Source: Trileptium ribeirensis | Lineage: Eukaryota > Nematoda > Enoplea > Enoplida > Thoracostomopsidae | Direction of reading: 5' to 3' | NCBI GenBank assembly: GCA_030248225.1 | Contig: JASANE010007451.1 | Span: 18,930-82,929 of the forward strand | Length of the DNA: 64,000 bases | Part shown: positions 14,801 to 26,600 of the stretch, in pieces | Layout of the letters: each line of letters begins with the position of its first letter | How positions within the stretch are numbered: position 1 is the stretch's first letter | Translations under genes and position numbers: made by a program | The notes under the pieces: generated by a model | The model's input: the letters and a program-made list of their open reading frames with translations, nothing else | What the model was told of the DNA's origin: nothing | Database searches by the model: none

Positions 14801-14900
14801 TAGCGTTTTTTGTTCAGAAGGCGTTTCAATGCCAAAACAATATTAATAGCATATTTTTGATGAAATCCAGGTAGCTATAAACACACATTGACTAATTTAA
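8870..14900. other. ~6 kb unrecognised region
   Basis: No domain found in any frame. Longest frames: 10568-10987 minus (139 codons, basic, no motif), 10449-10757 plus (overlapping it, so at most one is real) and 12013-12318 minus (hydrophobic, low complexity). GC is higher than in the ILK introns for 9660-13150. Words such as GCGCTAGCCCCTGTCGGGCT (11199) hint at retroelement remains but no LTR pair was found. A G9 run lies at 13889. Confidence 0.4.
11922..11998 (-). repeat. tRNA-like relic, minus strand
   Basis: On the minus strand: TAGTCGAGTGGTTAA (A box) and CAGGATCGAATCTCAGAA (B box), 40-odd bases apart. The T stem is mispaired and the acceptor stem is not found. Leu/Ser-type D arm. A decayed tRNA or SINE head. 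Confidence 0.45.
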
Positions 14901-14929
14901 CATAAAAAACTAATAATTTTATCGATATG

Positions 14930-15770
14930 GCAGAGCGTAGTGAAGCATACGTACACCCATACCATTTGCGTGCACTGAGAAATAACTCTCGATAGCATAC
15001 ATCGATATGACATATGTGGATATCACACAATACCGCACAAGCTCAATCACACTACTACATACAATCCAGCTCTCGTTATTGGCCAATGAGTATCACGCAT
15101 ACATCTGGCAGTAACGATCAAAAGAGAGCTGCCATTTTTGTACATGTATTCTAAATTGATAAGCCGATTCAAAGGTCCGAGACCCCAAGAGAAACTTTTC
15201 AGCCGCCCAGTATGGCAGAACAAATTTTCGAATTTAAGGCCAAGGAACCACGAGGGTGTCATACCTCAAACAACATAACTCCACAACCGGAGCCTTAATC
15301 GAGGAAAATCGGCATGGGAATTTATGATTTTACTGACATCAAACCAACGAGAAAAGAATTCTTGCTTCGTTCAGAGTCCTAAAATGGGGTAACAAATCAT
15401 TTTGACATCTGACCCCGAACCACGGAGGCGCCATACACCGTACCCATGAAAACATCAATCACAGAGCAAAGCCAACACCGGCAATGACTTTCCTTTCCCC
15501 AAACACCCCAAGTGACACTTTTCAGCCGCCCAGTATATCAGAAGAAATTTTCAAATTTAAAGTCAAGGAACCATAACGGTGTCATACCTCAAACCCCATA
15601 ACTCAACAACGGGAGCGTTAAAAAATTTACCGACATTCGTCATTTTACTGATATCAAACCAGAGACAAAAAAGTTCGAAAGTTAACATAAAAATACGCTT
15701 GCTTCCGTGAAGGAAACTAAAATGGAGTAAAAACCATCATTTTGACATGTGACCCCGATCTACCGTGTTT
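14930..15770. repeat. ~340-bp tandem repeat family, cluster 1
   Basis: Two or so units with CTTTTCAGCCGCCCAGTAT (15198 and 15518), AAATTTTCRAATTTAARG, AAGGAACCA and CCTAAAATGGGGTAA. The leader GCGTAGTGAAGCATACGTAC to ACACAATACCGCACAAGCT also precedes cluster 2 at 22205. Lies about 1.8 kb beyond the ILK stop codon. Confidence 0.7.
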
Positions 15771-15774
15771 TTCT

Positions 15775-17070
15775 TTTTTTACAAAACACAGAAATACATT
15801 TTTCAGAGGTTTTTTAAATAGTTTAGCGAATACAAACCCACCCGGCTTCTGCTAGTTGATTTAGAGCACAATGCTACACAAAAGCGAACTCCTTTTTATA
15901 GCTATCATAAATATAATACAACGATTATGTTGCGGTGACTGCATGACGTGTATGTCAAATATACGTTGCTTAAAACAAATTATTTGTCCTACAGATTCGA
16001 CCGTTACACTATTTTTGTCCGCGATGTAAATACGGACAAAATTCAATAGTCAGAGCTTACTATTATAATGTCCCAAGTAGTCATAACATAGTGTCGGGAC
16101 ACAGCTATGTCACGGTGCACACAACTATCTTAAACGACTCATTACTCCAAGCAGTGTAATGTCCACCCCTATAGATACAAGCGTCGTTGAGAAATGTCAG
16201 CTGTGGCACGATGCTTGTAGCGACTATCTTCATTACAACGAGCACTCCGATCCCCGATTAACAGTGAGTGCACTCATCTTAATGTGAACCATGCATGATT
16301 ATAGAAGTACACATGTGCATTAATACAAATGTTAACGTAGCGGTGGTATGCCCCTATGAATATTTAATTTTAGCGAGCGGTGCATCCCGCAATAAGTTTT
16401 TTATGTTCGTAATAAATTTTATAAACGATTTTAGAGTTGTTTTTGAATTTTTTCAATCGAGATGTTTACTATTATGTCGTCTGCTGTCACCGCTTCCAAG
16501 AAGCAAAGACAAAACCTTTGACAAGGGTACCAGCTTTCACACAATCAGCTTGTTTGAGCTAATTACCATACGGTATCTAATTCGCTTCCAACATTACCAC
16601 AATGTTTTAATAGCATAAAAACACAAATATTTTTAATAGAGTCGACCAATATCTACATAGAATAAAGTTAAACTGAGCACCTTAATTATAAATATTTAAA
16701 ACACAAAATATACTTTCTCTAACAGGGCACGGCTGCAGTTTCTTGCAACTGGAGGTAAATGTTGCCACTTATTTACATAGCTAGCCACTTCATACGAGAA
16801 CAAATAATTTATCCTGCACCACCTATCCACTATGATTTGAACATTGTTTTTCACTTAAAACATTGAATATGAAACGCTTTATCAATAACTGACATACGGA
16901 GCAAACCTGTTGTGCAAACCTATTCTGTGGACGGACAGGAATAAATTGTCGATATCTTTGTGAACGAAAAAGTTTAGTTCGCCATCATTAAATTGCTAAA
17001 TAATAGCAGCGGTTTGTTTGTCACACAGCTATGTATTCTCGAAAATATACGGCGCAAGCCCAAATTCATG
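15775..17070. other. ILK 3' flank, nothing recognised
   Basis: Includes a 107-codon plus-strand frame (16295-16618) without a recognisable domain. AT-rich. Confidence 0.4.
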
Positions 17071-17075
17071 GTTTA

Positions 17076-17176
17076 CAGTATCTCTCAAAAATAAACGGAA
17101 TTTTTTGGCAAATATCAATTGAACAGCTGCTGTAAATTTTTCACGAAATATTGGCGTTTAATTCTGAGCGTGACTG
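17076..17176. mobile_element. 101-bp MITE downstream of ILK stop codon
   Basis: Right end TTCTGAGCGTGACTG followed by TA; left end CAGTATCTCTCAAAAATAAA preceded by TA. The left end is more decayed. It lies about 350 bp past the ILK stop codon, possibly in the 3' UTR, and supplies an ATTAAA on the gene strand. Confidence 0.75.
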
Positions 17177-17528
17177 TATAAGCATCATCTAATATTTCAA
17201 AATGGAATTCACCGAAACTCTGGTGCAACATGTGCTGGAATTTCTCAATTTTACCCATTTTTAGTTGTGAAAAAAAGTTTTTCATATTTTTCTTTAAGAA
17301 TAATTGTTTTCAATTTGATAGCGGGTATTGCAAAATAGGACGCTTAGTGGGTAAGTTTCCCAAACTGAAAGTGTGTCTTGAGGACAAGAATTATTCAACT
17401 ACCTAATAGATCACTTGAAACGAATTCGCTAAAGCTCCAAACAAGCCCAGAAAAAACACCCTACGGTGTCAATAATTTACGTAATTTGTTGCAGCAATTG
17501 AAATCAATAATTGTACTTTTCATTCGAT

Positions 17529-17675
17529 TCAAACGACCATTTTCTCAAGAATAGGCAGGACTTGATGGAACGCCGGACGCTTGCCGGGATCTTCATTCAT
17601 ACAGATTTGAATAAGTCGGTGCATATTTTTCCCCGTTCCTGGCGGCACACTAACGCGTAATCCCTCTAGAGCAAT
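17529..17675 (-). CDS. ILK: ILK exon 10 (C-terminus and stop)
   Basis: Residues 428-475 and TGA. Reads [20 protein letters not shown] then [13 protein letters not shown] and PILEKMVV, the family's usual ending. The acceptor is GTTTCATTTCAG|ATT. A 167-bp satellite begins about 18 bp upstream of the acceptor on the gene strand, so branch point and pyrimidine tract are squeezed into a very short unique stretch or lie in the satellite. I found no convincing AATAAA in the next few hundred bases, so the 3' UTR end is not called. Confidence 0.96.
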   Translation of the reverse strand: MALEGLRVSVPPGTGKNMHRLIQICMNEDPGKRPAFHQVLPILEKMVV

Positions 17676-20600
17676 CTGAAATGAAACAGCAAAAAATATT
17701 AACCTGCAAATAAGAGTCTACACGTCGCAATTGACCTTTGCTTGCTTGCAACTTCCTCATCGGAAAATACAGCTTTCCTCTGTAATTCTATAGTATGTTT
17801 TTGTGTGCTCGATACTCGCTCGTAATGACGAAAATAAAAATATTGGGAGTAATATACACATAATATTGACCTGCAAATAAGAGTCTACACGCCACAATTG
17901 ACCTTTGCTTGCTTGCAACTTCCTCATCGGAAAATACAGCTTTCCTCTGTAATTCTATAGTATGTTTTTGTGTGCTCGATACTCGCTCGTAATGACGAAA
18001 ATAAAAATATTGGGAGTAATATACACATAATATTGACCTGCAAATAAGAGTCTACACGCCACAATTGACCTTTGCTTGCTTGCAACTTCCTCATCGGAAA
18101 ATACAGCTTTCCTCTGTAATTCTATAGTATGTTTTTGTGTGCTCGATACGGCCCCCTCGCTCGTAATGACGAAAATAAAAATATTGGGAGTAATATACAC
18201 ATAATATTGACCTGCAAATAAGAGTCTACACGCCACAATTGACCTTTGCTTGCTTGCAACTTCCTCATCGGACCCAAATACAGCTTTCCTCTGTAATTCT
18301 ATAGTATGTTTTTGTGTGCTCGATACTCGCTCGTAATGACGAAAATAAAAATATTGGGAGTAATATACACATAATATTGACCTGCAAATAAGAGTCTACA
18401 CGCCACAATTGACCTTTGCTTGCTTGCAACTTCCTCATCGGAAAATACAGCTTTCCTCTGTAATTCTATAGTATGTTTTTGTGTGCTCGATACTCGCTCG
18501 TAATGACGAAAATAAAAATATTGGGAGTAATATACACATAATATTGACCTGCAAATAAGAGTCTACACGCCACAATTGACCTTTGCTTGCTTGCAACTTC
18601 CTCATCGGAAAATACAGCTTTCCTCTGTAATTCTATAGTATGTTTTTGTGTGCTCGATACTCGCTCGTAATGACGAAAATAAAAATATTGGGAGTAATAC
18701 ACATAATATTGACGTGCAAATAAAGTCTACACGCCACAATTGACCTTTGCTTGCTTGCAACTTCCTCATCGGAAAATACAGCTTTCCTCTGTAATTCTAT
18801 AGTATGTTTTTGTGTGCTCGATACTCGCTCGTAATGACGAAAATAAAAATATTGGTTTACCAATATTCCAATTCTACACCCACAACCCTTCTCTTCCACT
18901 TCCTCATCAACAGCTCCTATTTATGTTTTTGTGTGTAATATCTCGTATTGACAAAATTAGATATAATAATATTGACCTGCAAATAAGAGTCTACACGCCA
19001 CAATTGACCTTTTGCTTGCTTGCAACTTCCTCATCGGAAAATACAGCTTTCCTCTGTAATTCTATAGTATGTTTTTGTGTGCTCGATACTCGCTCGTAAT
19101 GACGAAAATAAAAATATTGGGAGTAATATACACATAATATTGACCTGCAAATAAGAGTCTACACGCCACAATTGACCTTTGCTTGCTTGCAACTTCCTCA
19201 TCGGAAAATACAGCTTTCCTCTGTAATTCTATAGTATGATTTTGTGTGCTCGATACTCGATCGTATTTAGTTAAATTATTATATTGGTTTTAATATACTA
19301 ATTATATTGACCTGCAAATAAGAGTCTACACGCCACAATTGACCTTTGCTTGCTTGCAACTTCCTCATCGGAAAATACAGCTTTCCTCTGTAATTCTATA
19401 GTATGTTTTTGTGTGCTCGATACTCGCTCGTAATGACGAAAATAAAAATATTGGGAGTAATATACACATAATATTGACCTGCAAATAAGAGTCTACACGC
19501 CACAATTGACCTTTGCTTGCTTGCAACTTCCTCATCGGAAAATACAGCTTTCCTCTGTAATTGAGTAGTATGTTATTGTGTGCTCGAAAAAAAAAAAAAC
19601 ACACCAATACTCGCTCGTAATGACGAAAATAAAAATATTGGGAGTAATATACACATAATATTGACCTGCAAATAAGAGTCTACACGCCACAATTGACCTT
19701 TGCTTGCTTGCAACTTCCTCATCGGAAAATACAGCTTTCCTCTGTAATTCTATAGTATGTTTTTGTGTGCTCGATACTCGCTCGTAATGACGAAAATAAA
19801 AATATTGGGAGTAATATACACATAATATTGACCTGCAAATAAGAGTCTACACGCCACAATTGACCTTTGCTTGCTTGCAACTTCCTCATCGGAAAATACA
19901 GCTTTCCTCTGTAATTCTATAGTATGTTTTTGTGTGCTCGATACTCGCTCGTAATGACGAAAATAAAAATATTGGGAGTAATATACACATAATATTGACC
20001 TGCAAATAAGAGTCTACACGCCACAATTGACCTTTGCTTGCTTGCAACTTCCTCATCGGAAAATACAGCTTTCCTCTGTAATTCTATAGTATGTTTTTGT
20101 GTGCTCGATACTCGCTCGTAATGACGAAAATAAAAATATTGGGAGTAATATACACATAATATTGACCTGCAAATAAGAGTCTACACGCCACAATTGACCT
20201 TTGCTTGCTTGCAACTTCCTCATCGGAAAATACAGCTTTCCTCTGTAATTCTATAGTATGTTTTTGTGTGCTCGATACTCGCTCGTAATGACGAAAATAA
20301 AAATATTGGGAGTAATATACACATAATATTGACCTGCAAATAAGAGTCTACACGCCACAATTGACCTTTGCTTGCTTGCAACTTCCTCATCGGAAAATAC
20401 AGCTTTCCTCTGTAATTCTATAGTATGTTTTTGTGTGCTCGATACTCGCTCGTAATGACGAAAATAAAAATATTGGGAGTAATATACACATAATATTGAC
20501 CTGCAAATAAGAGTCTACACGCCACAATTGACCTTTGCTTGCTTGCAACTTCCTCATCGGAAAATACAGCTTTCCTCTGTAATTCTATAGTATGTTTTTG

Positions 20601-23600
20601 TGTGCTCGATACTCGCTCGTAATGACGAAAATAAAAATATTGGGAGTAATATACACATAATATTGACCTGCAAATAAGAGTCTACACGCCACAATTGACC
20701 TTTGCTTGCTTGCAACTTCCTCATCGGAAAATACAGCTTTCCTCTGTAATTCTATAGTATGTTTTTGTGTGCTCGATACTCGCTCGTAATGACGAAAATA
20801 AAAATATTGGGAGTAATATACACATAATATTGACCTGCAAATAAGAGTCTACACGCCACAATTGACCTTTGCTTGCTTGCAACTTCCTCATCGGAAAATA
20901 CAGCTTTCCTCTGTAATTCTATAGTATGTTTTTGTGTGCTCGATACTCGCTCGTAATGACGAAAATAAAAATATTGGGAGTAATATACACATAATATTGA
21001 CCTGCAAATAAGAGTCTACACGCCACAATTGACCTTTGCTTGCTTGCAACTTCCTCATCGGAAAATACAGCTTTCCTCTGTAATTCTATAGTATGTTTTT
21101 GTGTGCTCGATACTCGCTCGTAATGACGAAAATAAAAATATTGGGAGTAATATACACATAATATTGACCTGCAAATAAGAGTCTACACGCCACAATTGAC
21201 CTTTGCTTGCTTGCAACTTCCTCATCGGAAAATACAGCTTTCCTCTGTAATTCTATAGTATGTTTTTGTGTGCTCGATACTCGCTCGTAATGACGAAAAT
21301 AAAAATATTGGGAGTAATATACACATAATATTGACCTGCAAATAAGAGTCTACACGCCACAATTGACATTTGCTTGCTTGCAACTTCCTCATCGGAAAAT
21401 ACAGCTTTCCTCTGTAATTCTATAGTATGTTTTTGTGTGCTCGATACTCGCTCGTAATGACGAAAATAAATATTGGGAGTAATATACACATAATATTGAC
21501 CTGCAAATAAGAGTCTACACGCCACAATTGACCTTTGCTTGCTTGCAACTTCCTCATCGGAAAATACAGCTTTCCTCTGTAATTCTATAGTATGTTTTTG
21601 TGTGCTCGATACTCGCTCGTAATGACGAAAATAAAAATATTGGGAGTAATATACACATAATATTGACCTGCAAATAAGAGTCTACACGCCACAATTGACC
21701 TTTGCTTGCTTGCAACTTCCTCATCGGAAAATACAGCTTTCCTCTGTAATTCTATAGTATGTTTTTGTGTGCTCGATACCCGCTCGTAATGACGAAAATA
21801 AAAATATTGGGAGTAATATACACATAATATTGACCTGCAAATAAGAGTCTACACGCCACAATTGACCTTTGCTTGCTTGCAACTTCCTCATCGGAAAATA
21901 CAGCTTTCCTCTGTAATTCTATAGTATGTTTTTGTGCCCTCGATACTCGCTCGTAAGACGAAAATAAATATTGGGAGTAATATACACATATGTGTATTAT
22001 AGTTAGAAACGAGTATGCTCTCATTGCTTACATAAAGAATTATTGGCTTCACAAAAGATCATACTTATGCCCCGCTGTTTGGAATTTTGTCTGACTGTAG
22101 TCGTCATTTTACCGTATAGACAAACAGGGTGGCACCCATAGAGTAAATCATTTTCCGATGGTGTACAACACACCCTTAGCTACTAGTATGTAACTCAATC
22201 CTGATTGCAGAACGTAGTGAAGCATAGGTACAACTACGCCTTTTGCGTGCATAGCCAATCAACTCTCGATAGCATACCTTGATACGTTATATGTGGTTAT
22301 CACACAATACCGCACAAGCTAGGACCAAACTAACACCGGCAATAAGTTTCCCATGCCCCAAAAACACCAAGTTCAAGCTATCAGCGTCCCAAGACGTAAC
22401 AGTAAAATTAGGAATTTCAGGTAGATGAAACATGGCGGCGCCATACCACCGTACCCATAGAACCATAGATCGCATCGCAAAATCCACACAATCAATGAGT
22501 TTGCCAAGCTCGAATACCCCCAACTAAAACTTTTCAGCCGGCCAGGACGTTAGAACAAATTTCCGAATTTGGGTCGAGGAACCATACCTCAAACCCCGTG
22601 AACCGGAGCCTTAATCAAAAAACAAATAGAGGCATCAGCATTTATTACCTTACTACGAAATAAAATCAAAGAAAAAATTCGAAAGTTTAAGATAAAAATA
22701 ACTTTGCTTCCGTGAAGGGTACTAAAATGAAGTAAAAAAACTTTATTTTGTTCTCTGACGACGGGGCTCCATACCCCCGTACCCATGGTAACATGGGTCA
22801 CAGAGCAAGACCAAGACCGGAAATTAGTTTTTCATGCCCGATAACCCCCAAATTAAACTTTTCAGCTGCCCGAGACGTTGGAACAAATTTTCGAATTTTG
22901 AGTCGAGGAACCATTGGGGCACCATACCTCAAACCCCATAACTTTAGAACCAGAGCATTACGCGAAAAACAAAAAAAAGAGGCGGCATCGGCATTTATCA
23001 TTTTACTATGAAATAAAGCCAACCAGAGAAAAAATTCGAAAGTTAAAATAAAAATAACGTTGCTTCCGTGAAGGGTATTAAAATGGGGTAAAAACCCTCA
23101 TTTTGACCTCTGACCCGAACCATGGGGCATCATACCCCGTACCCATGGGTCACAGAGCAAAACCAGCACCGACAATGAGTTTCTCATGCCCGAAATCCCC
23201 CAGGTGATACTAATCAGTTGCCCAAGACGTCTGAAAAAATTTTTAAATTTTGGGTCGAGGAACCATTGGGGTGCCATACCCCCGTACCTCAAACCCCATA
23301 AATGCAGAACTGGAGGCTTAATAGAAAAACAAAAAAGAGGCATCGGCATTTGTAATTTTACTATGAAATAAAACCACCCAGAGAAAAAACTCGAAAGTTA
23401 GATAAAAATACCCTTGCTTCGATCAAGGGTACTAGTTTTTTTCTCTCGATATTTGTATTTAGATTATATGAACATAGGTAAAATAATGACGCGCACTGTC
23501 AATAAAACTGCAAGAAGACACGATGTGTTTGACACTGTCGAGAAAGGGCAAAACCCGTAGCTAGTCACCTTTAAAAATTCATAAAAAAGATGGGGGTGTC

Positions 23601-26600
23601 TACGATACCCTGTTGTCGACAGTGTGCCTGACACTATGTGGTGTACATAGGTTCCAAACGTTGGGTACATCATAAGTTGAACGTCGCGTTATCTTTGCTA
23701 AATGGAGGAAGTATAGAAACGTTGAAATGTGAATACTCGTCCGGGTTTGATTTAGTGCACCCGAGATTTGTGACTTCAACGGAGAGTCACTGAGATATTG
23801 CACAGCGCATGTCCTAGGGTGTTTTAAACCGTCTCAATAACCAGTTTTAAGCTGCAACCGCGCGCATTAGTATATATCACAAACACGGCTAGAATTGTGT
23901 AAAAATTGATATAAACTTTCGATTGATTTCGATTGCATTTATTCGTAGCCGCGACAGTACTATGTAGTATTTGCAATCAATAATTTCATGATTGAACGAT
24001 TTTATACGAATGAGAGTTTGTAGAAATAACTGCTTTATATTATATGTATGCGAACAGTTATATAATAACACAATAATATATATAACATTACATGTATATA
24101 TATGCGAACAGAAATAAAATCAAAAATTTCGCGAACTGTTCATGAATAACAATAGGTATTAATTTTTCGCGAACAGTTTGCAAATGTTTATAGCTGTTAA
24201 TGTTTCGCGAACTGATCGCGAATAATTAGCTTCTATTGCGTCTAATTCTTCGGTGTAACTGTATCTTGTAATCGACAAAGCGGGAATTCTGTGTACACGC
24301 GCACGCAAGCCAACGCGCTCAAAAACGTTTGGGTGTGTGCTAATCAGTTTTTTGTAAAGTTAATAAATATGTACAGTACGCACCAGAAATGACTGCCGCG
24401 CTTCGAGCAGGCGAGTCGCGTGTGAGTAACAGTCATTTTTGGCGGGTACTGCATTTCTGTCCGTGATTGTACATTAGGATTATGAGGCAAGATTTCGAGC
24501 ATTGAGGACATAACAGTCTACACTTTTACGGAAGCTTTTTATCCAGGATTACTCTAGAACACCACCACCAGCGATATCAGCAATTATGATATTACCAGTT
24601 GAATCTAGCACTTCGCGGTGTTCTTAATTAAAATAATATAACTCCCTGAAATTTAAATGTTTACTAAAAACCAACTAAAAATAATTTATATTAGTTTAAC
24701 AGTCTTAACTATATAATTTAATTCGTCTATTTTCCGTATCACAATGTTAGGACAAATTATTATACACATAGAGCAAACCAGCAAGCTAAATCTACATTTG
24801 CTGAAGGATATTAGAAGAAAAACAATTATTCACTTACCCTCATCCCGCATTCCATCGGTGAGAGATCGGCAAAAGGCACTTCGCGAGTATTCAGTTCCCA
24901 CAATAAAATGGCAAAGCTCCACATGTCGGCAGCTTTGATGTTGATATCTTTTTGGCATTTAAGTAAGGCTACAATCAAAATTATGCTTATGTTATATTAT
25001 AATAAATCCCGGCCAGAAAACATTCGGTCGAAATTTCAATCGATTTCGATTAAAAGAAATTTCAGTTGATTACGATTAAATGAAATTTCAATCGATTTCA
25101 ATTTGAGCGCAATTAAATTAATTTCAAATTTATGAAATTTCGGTTATGAAAGATTAAACAAAATTTCGATCGATTTCGATTGCACATATTTTTAGCAGCC
25201 ACTGTAACTTGCTGGAAGTTTCGCTGAATCGTTGGGTTATGGAGCCCATTTTTACGGAGATCGAGATCAAGATGAGCGATTTATTACGATATTCTTTTAA
25301 GTACGTAAATAGTATCGCCTACTTTTGTTTCCATCAACGTAATATTACTCCAAGTAAGCGACCTGCGATTCCGTGAAAATTTGTATTCTAATCCACGCAC
25401 CCACTTAAGATAACATGCTAAAAGATTAAAACCTTAGCCGAGTTTTCTAGAAAACAAAGATTCTATCGTTTGATAAGCTGCATAGGTCATAATATATTAG
25501 TTTGAACACGACACCGCGTGAAATTTCAAGTTCCGAATTAAATATTTAGATAAGCGTTCAGCTGTAATATAATGTTAAGTTTATTTTATTAATATCAACA
25601 TTTTTTGATGTTCGGAGACGCAGGAGCTGAAGTAGTAAAGCCGGTTGACGTGGTAAATGGGACCTATGACAAAATGAAACCAAGTTAGGCCGTGAATTTC
25701 TCCCAAAAAATGTTAATAAAATTTAATTTTGAAATTCTCAAATTTTTCCCTATTTCAAAACGAAAAATTTCCTTGTTTTTACCAAGAAAAATCCCAGTTT
25801 ACCCCGTTGCGTGGAAACCCAGCGGCATGAATCAGTTTTGTGTAAATTTGTTCAGCTCAAACATGAAGCGACGTAGCTTCTTTTACGCACCGAAGTGTGA
25901 AAATTCAACAATCCGCCGCTGAGTTATTTGTGCTAAACAAGCAAAAACATATTAATTTCTTGCATTTGAACGTTATTTGATTCCGTGCGCTAATGCATCA
26001 TTCATAGAGAAGTGTATGCACGAATTGCACACTGTAAGCTTTTGAAGCAACCATATTTTATTAAAACAATATTGCAATGACATTATAAGCATAGTGCCGT
26101 CAACAGGAGAAAATAAATTATATTGCTGCTACAATAACATTGGCTCCTATTGCACTCTCAATAGCACAACACAAAATCATTGCTGCTACAATACCATTGG
26201 TTTGTACTGCACTTAAAGTCCGCCTCATTCAAAAAACTGCAGTAGCTACGTATGCAATTTACCTTCAGCAGACATCCATGCAGGCGAATAGAACTTATGC
26301 TTTTCTTGAAATGAAAATTTTGCATCGGCCATGTTGATCTTCGCTGAGAGGTCTTCGTCGATCTGAATAACAAAATATTTCAAATTAAAATTGGGCGACG
26401 ATCGTTGGGCTGCTAAGGCAACGTGCTAAATAAAATGCAACGTATACACACAAGACGTTACGAAGCTGTCTGGCGCTTTCTTGCTGATACGCCGTGACAG
26501 CGTGTCTGAGGCTATTTAATAATTATAACGTTCAGTATTAAAACTTTAAATTTTTTATTTCGAGCGTTTCTGTGTATGCGAGAAATGGCCATGGGAAAAT

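Noticed and set aside
17157..17162. ATTAAA on the minus strand as the ILK polyadenylation signal
   Set aside because: It lies within a MITE and no downstream element or transcript evidence supports it; mentioned but not called.
17955..22024. Minus-strand open frames of 60-95 codons repeating [20 protein letters not shown]
   Set aside because: They arise from the 167-bp satellite; the frame changes every unit (167 is not a multiple of 3) and each frame ends at the next stop. Not genes.
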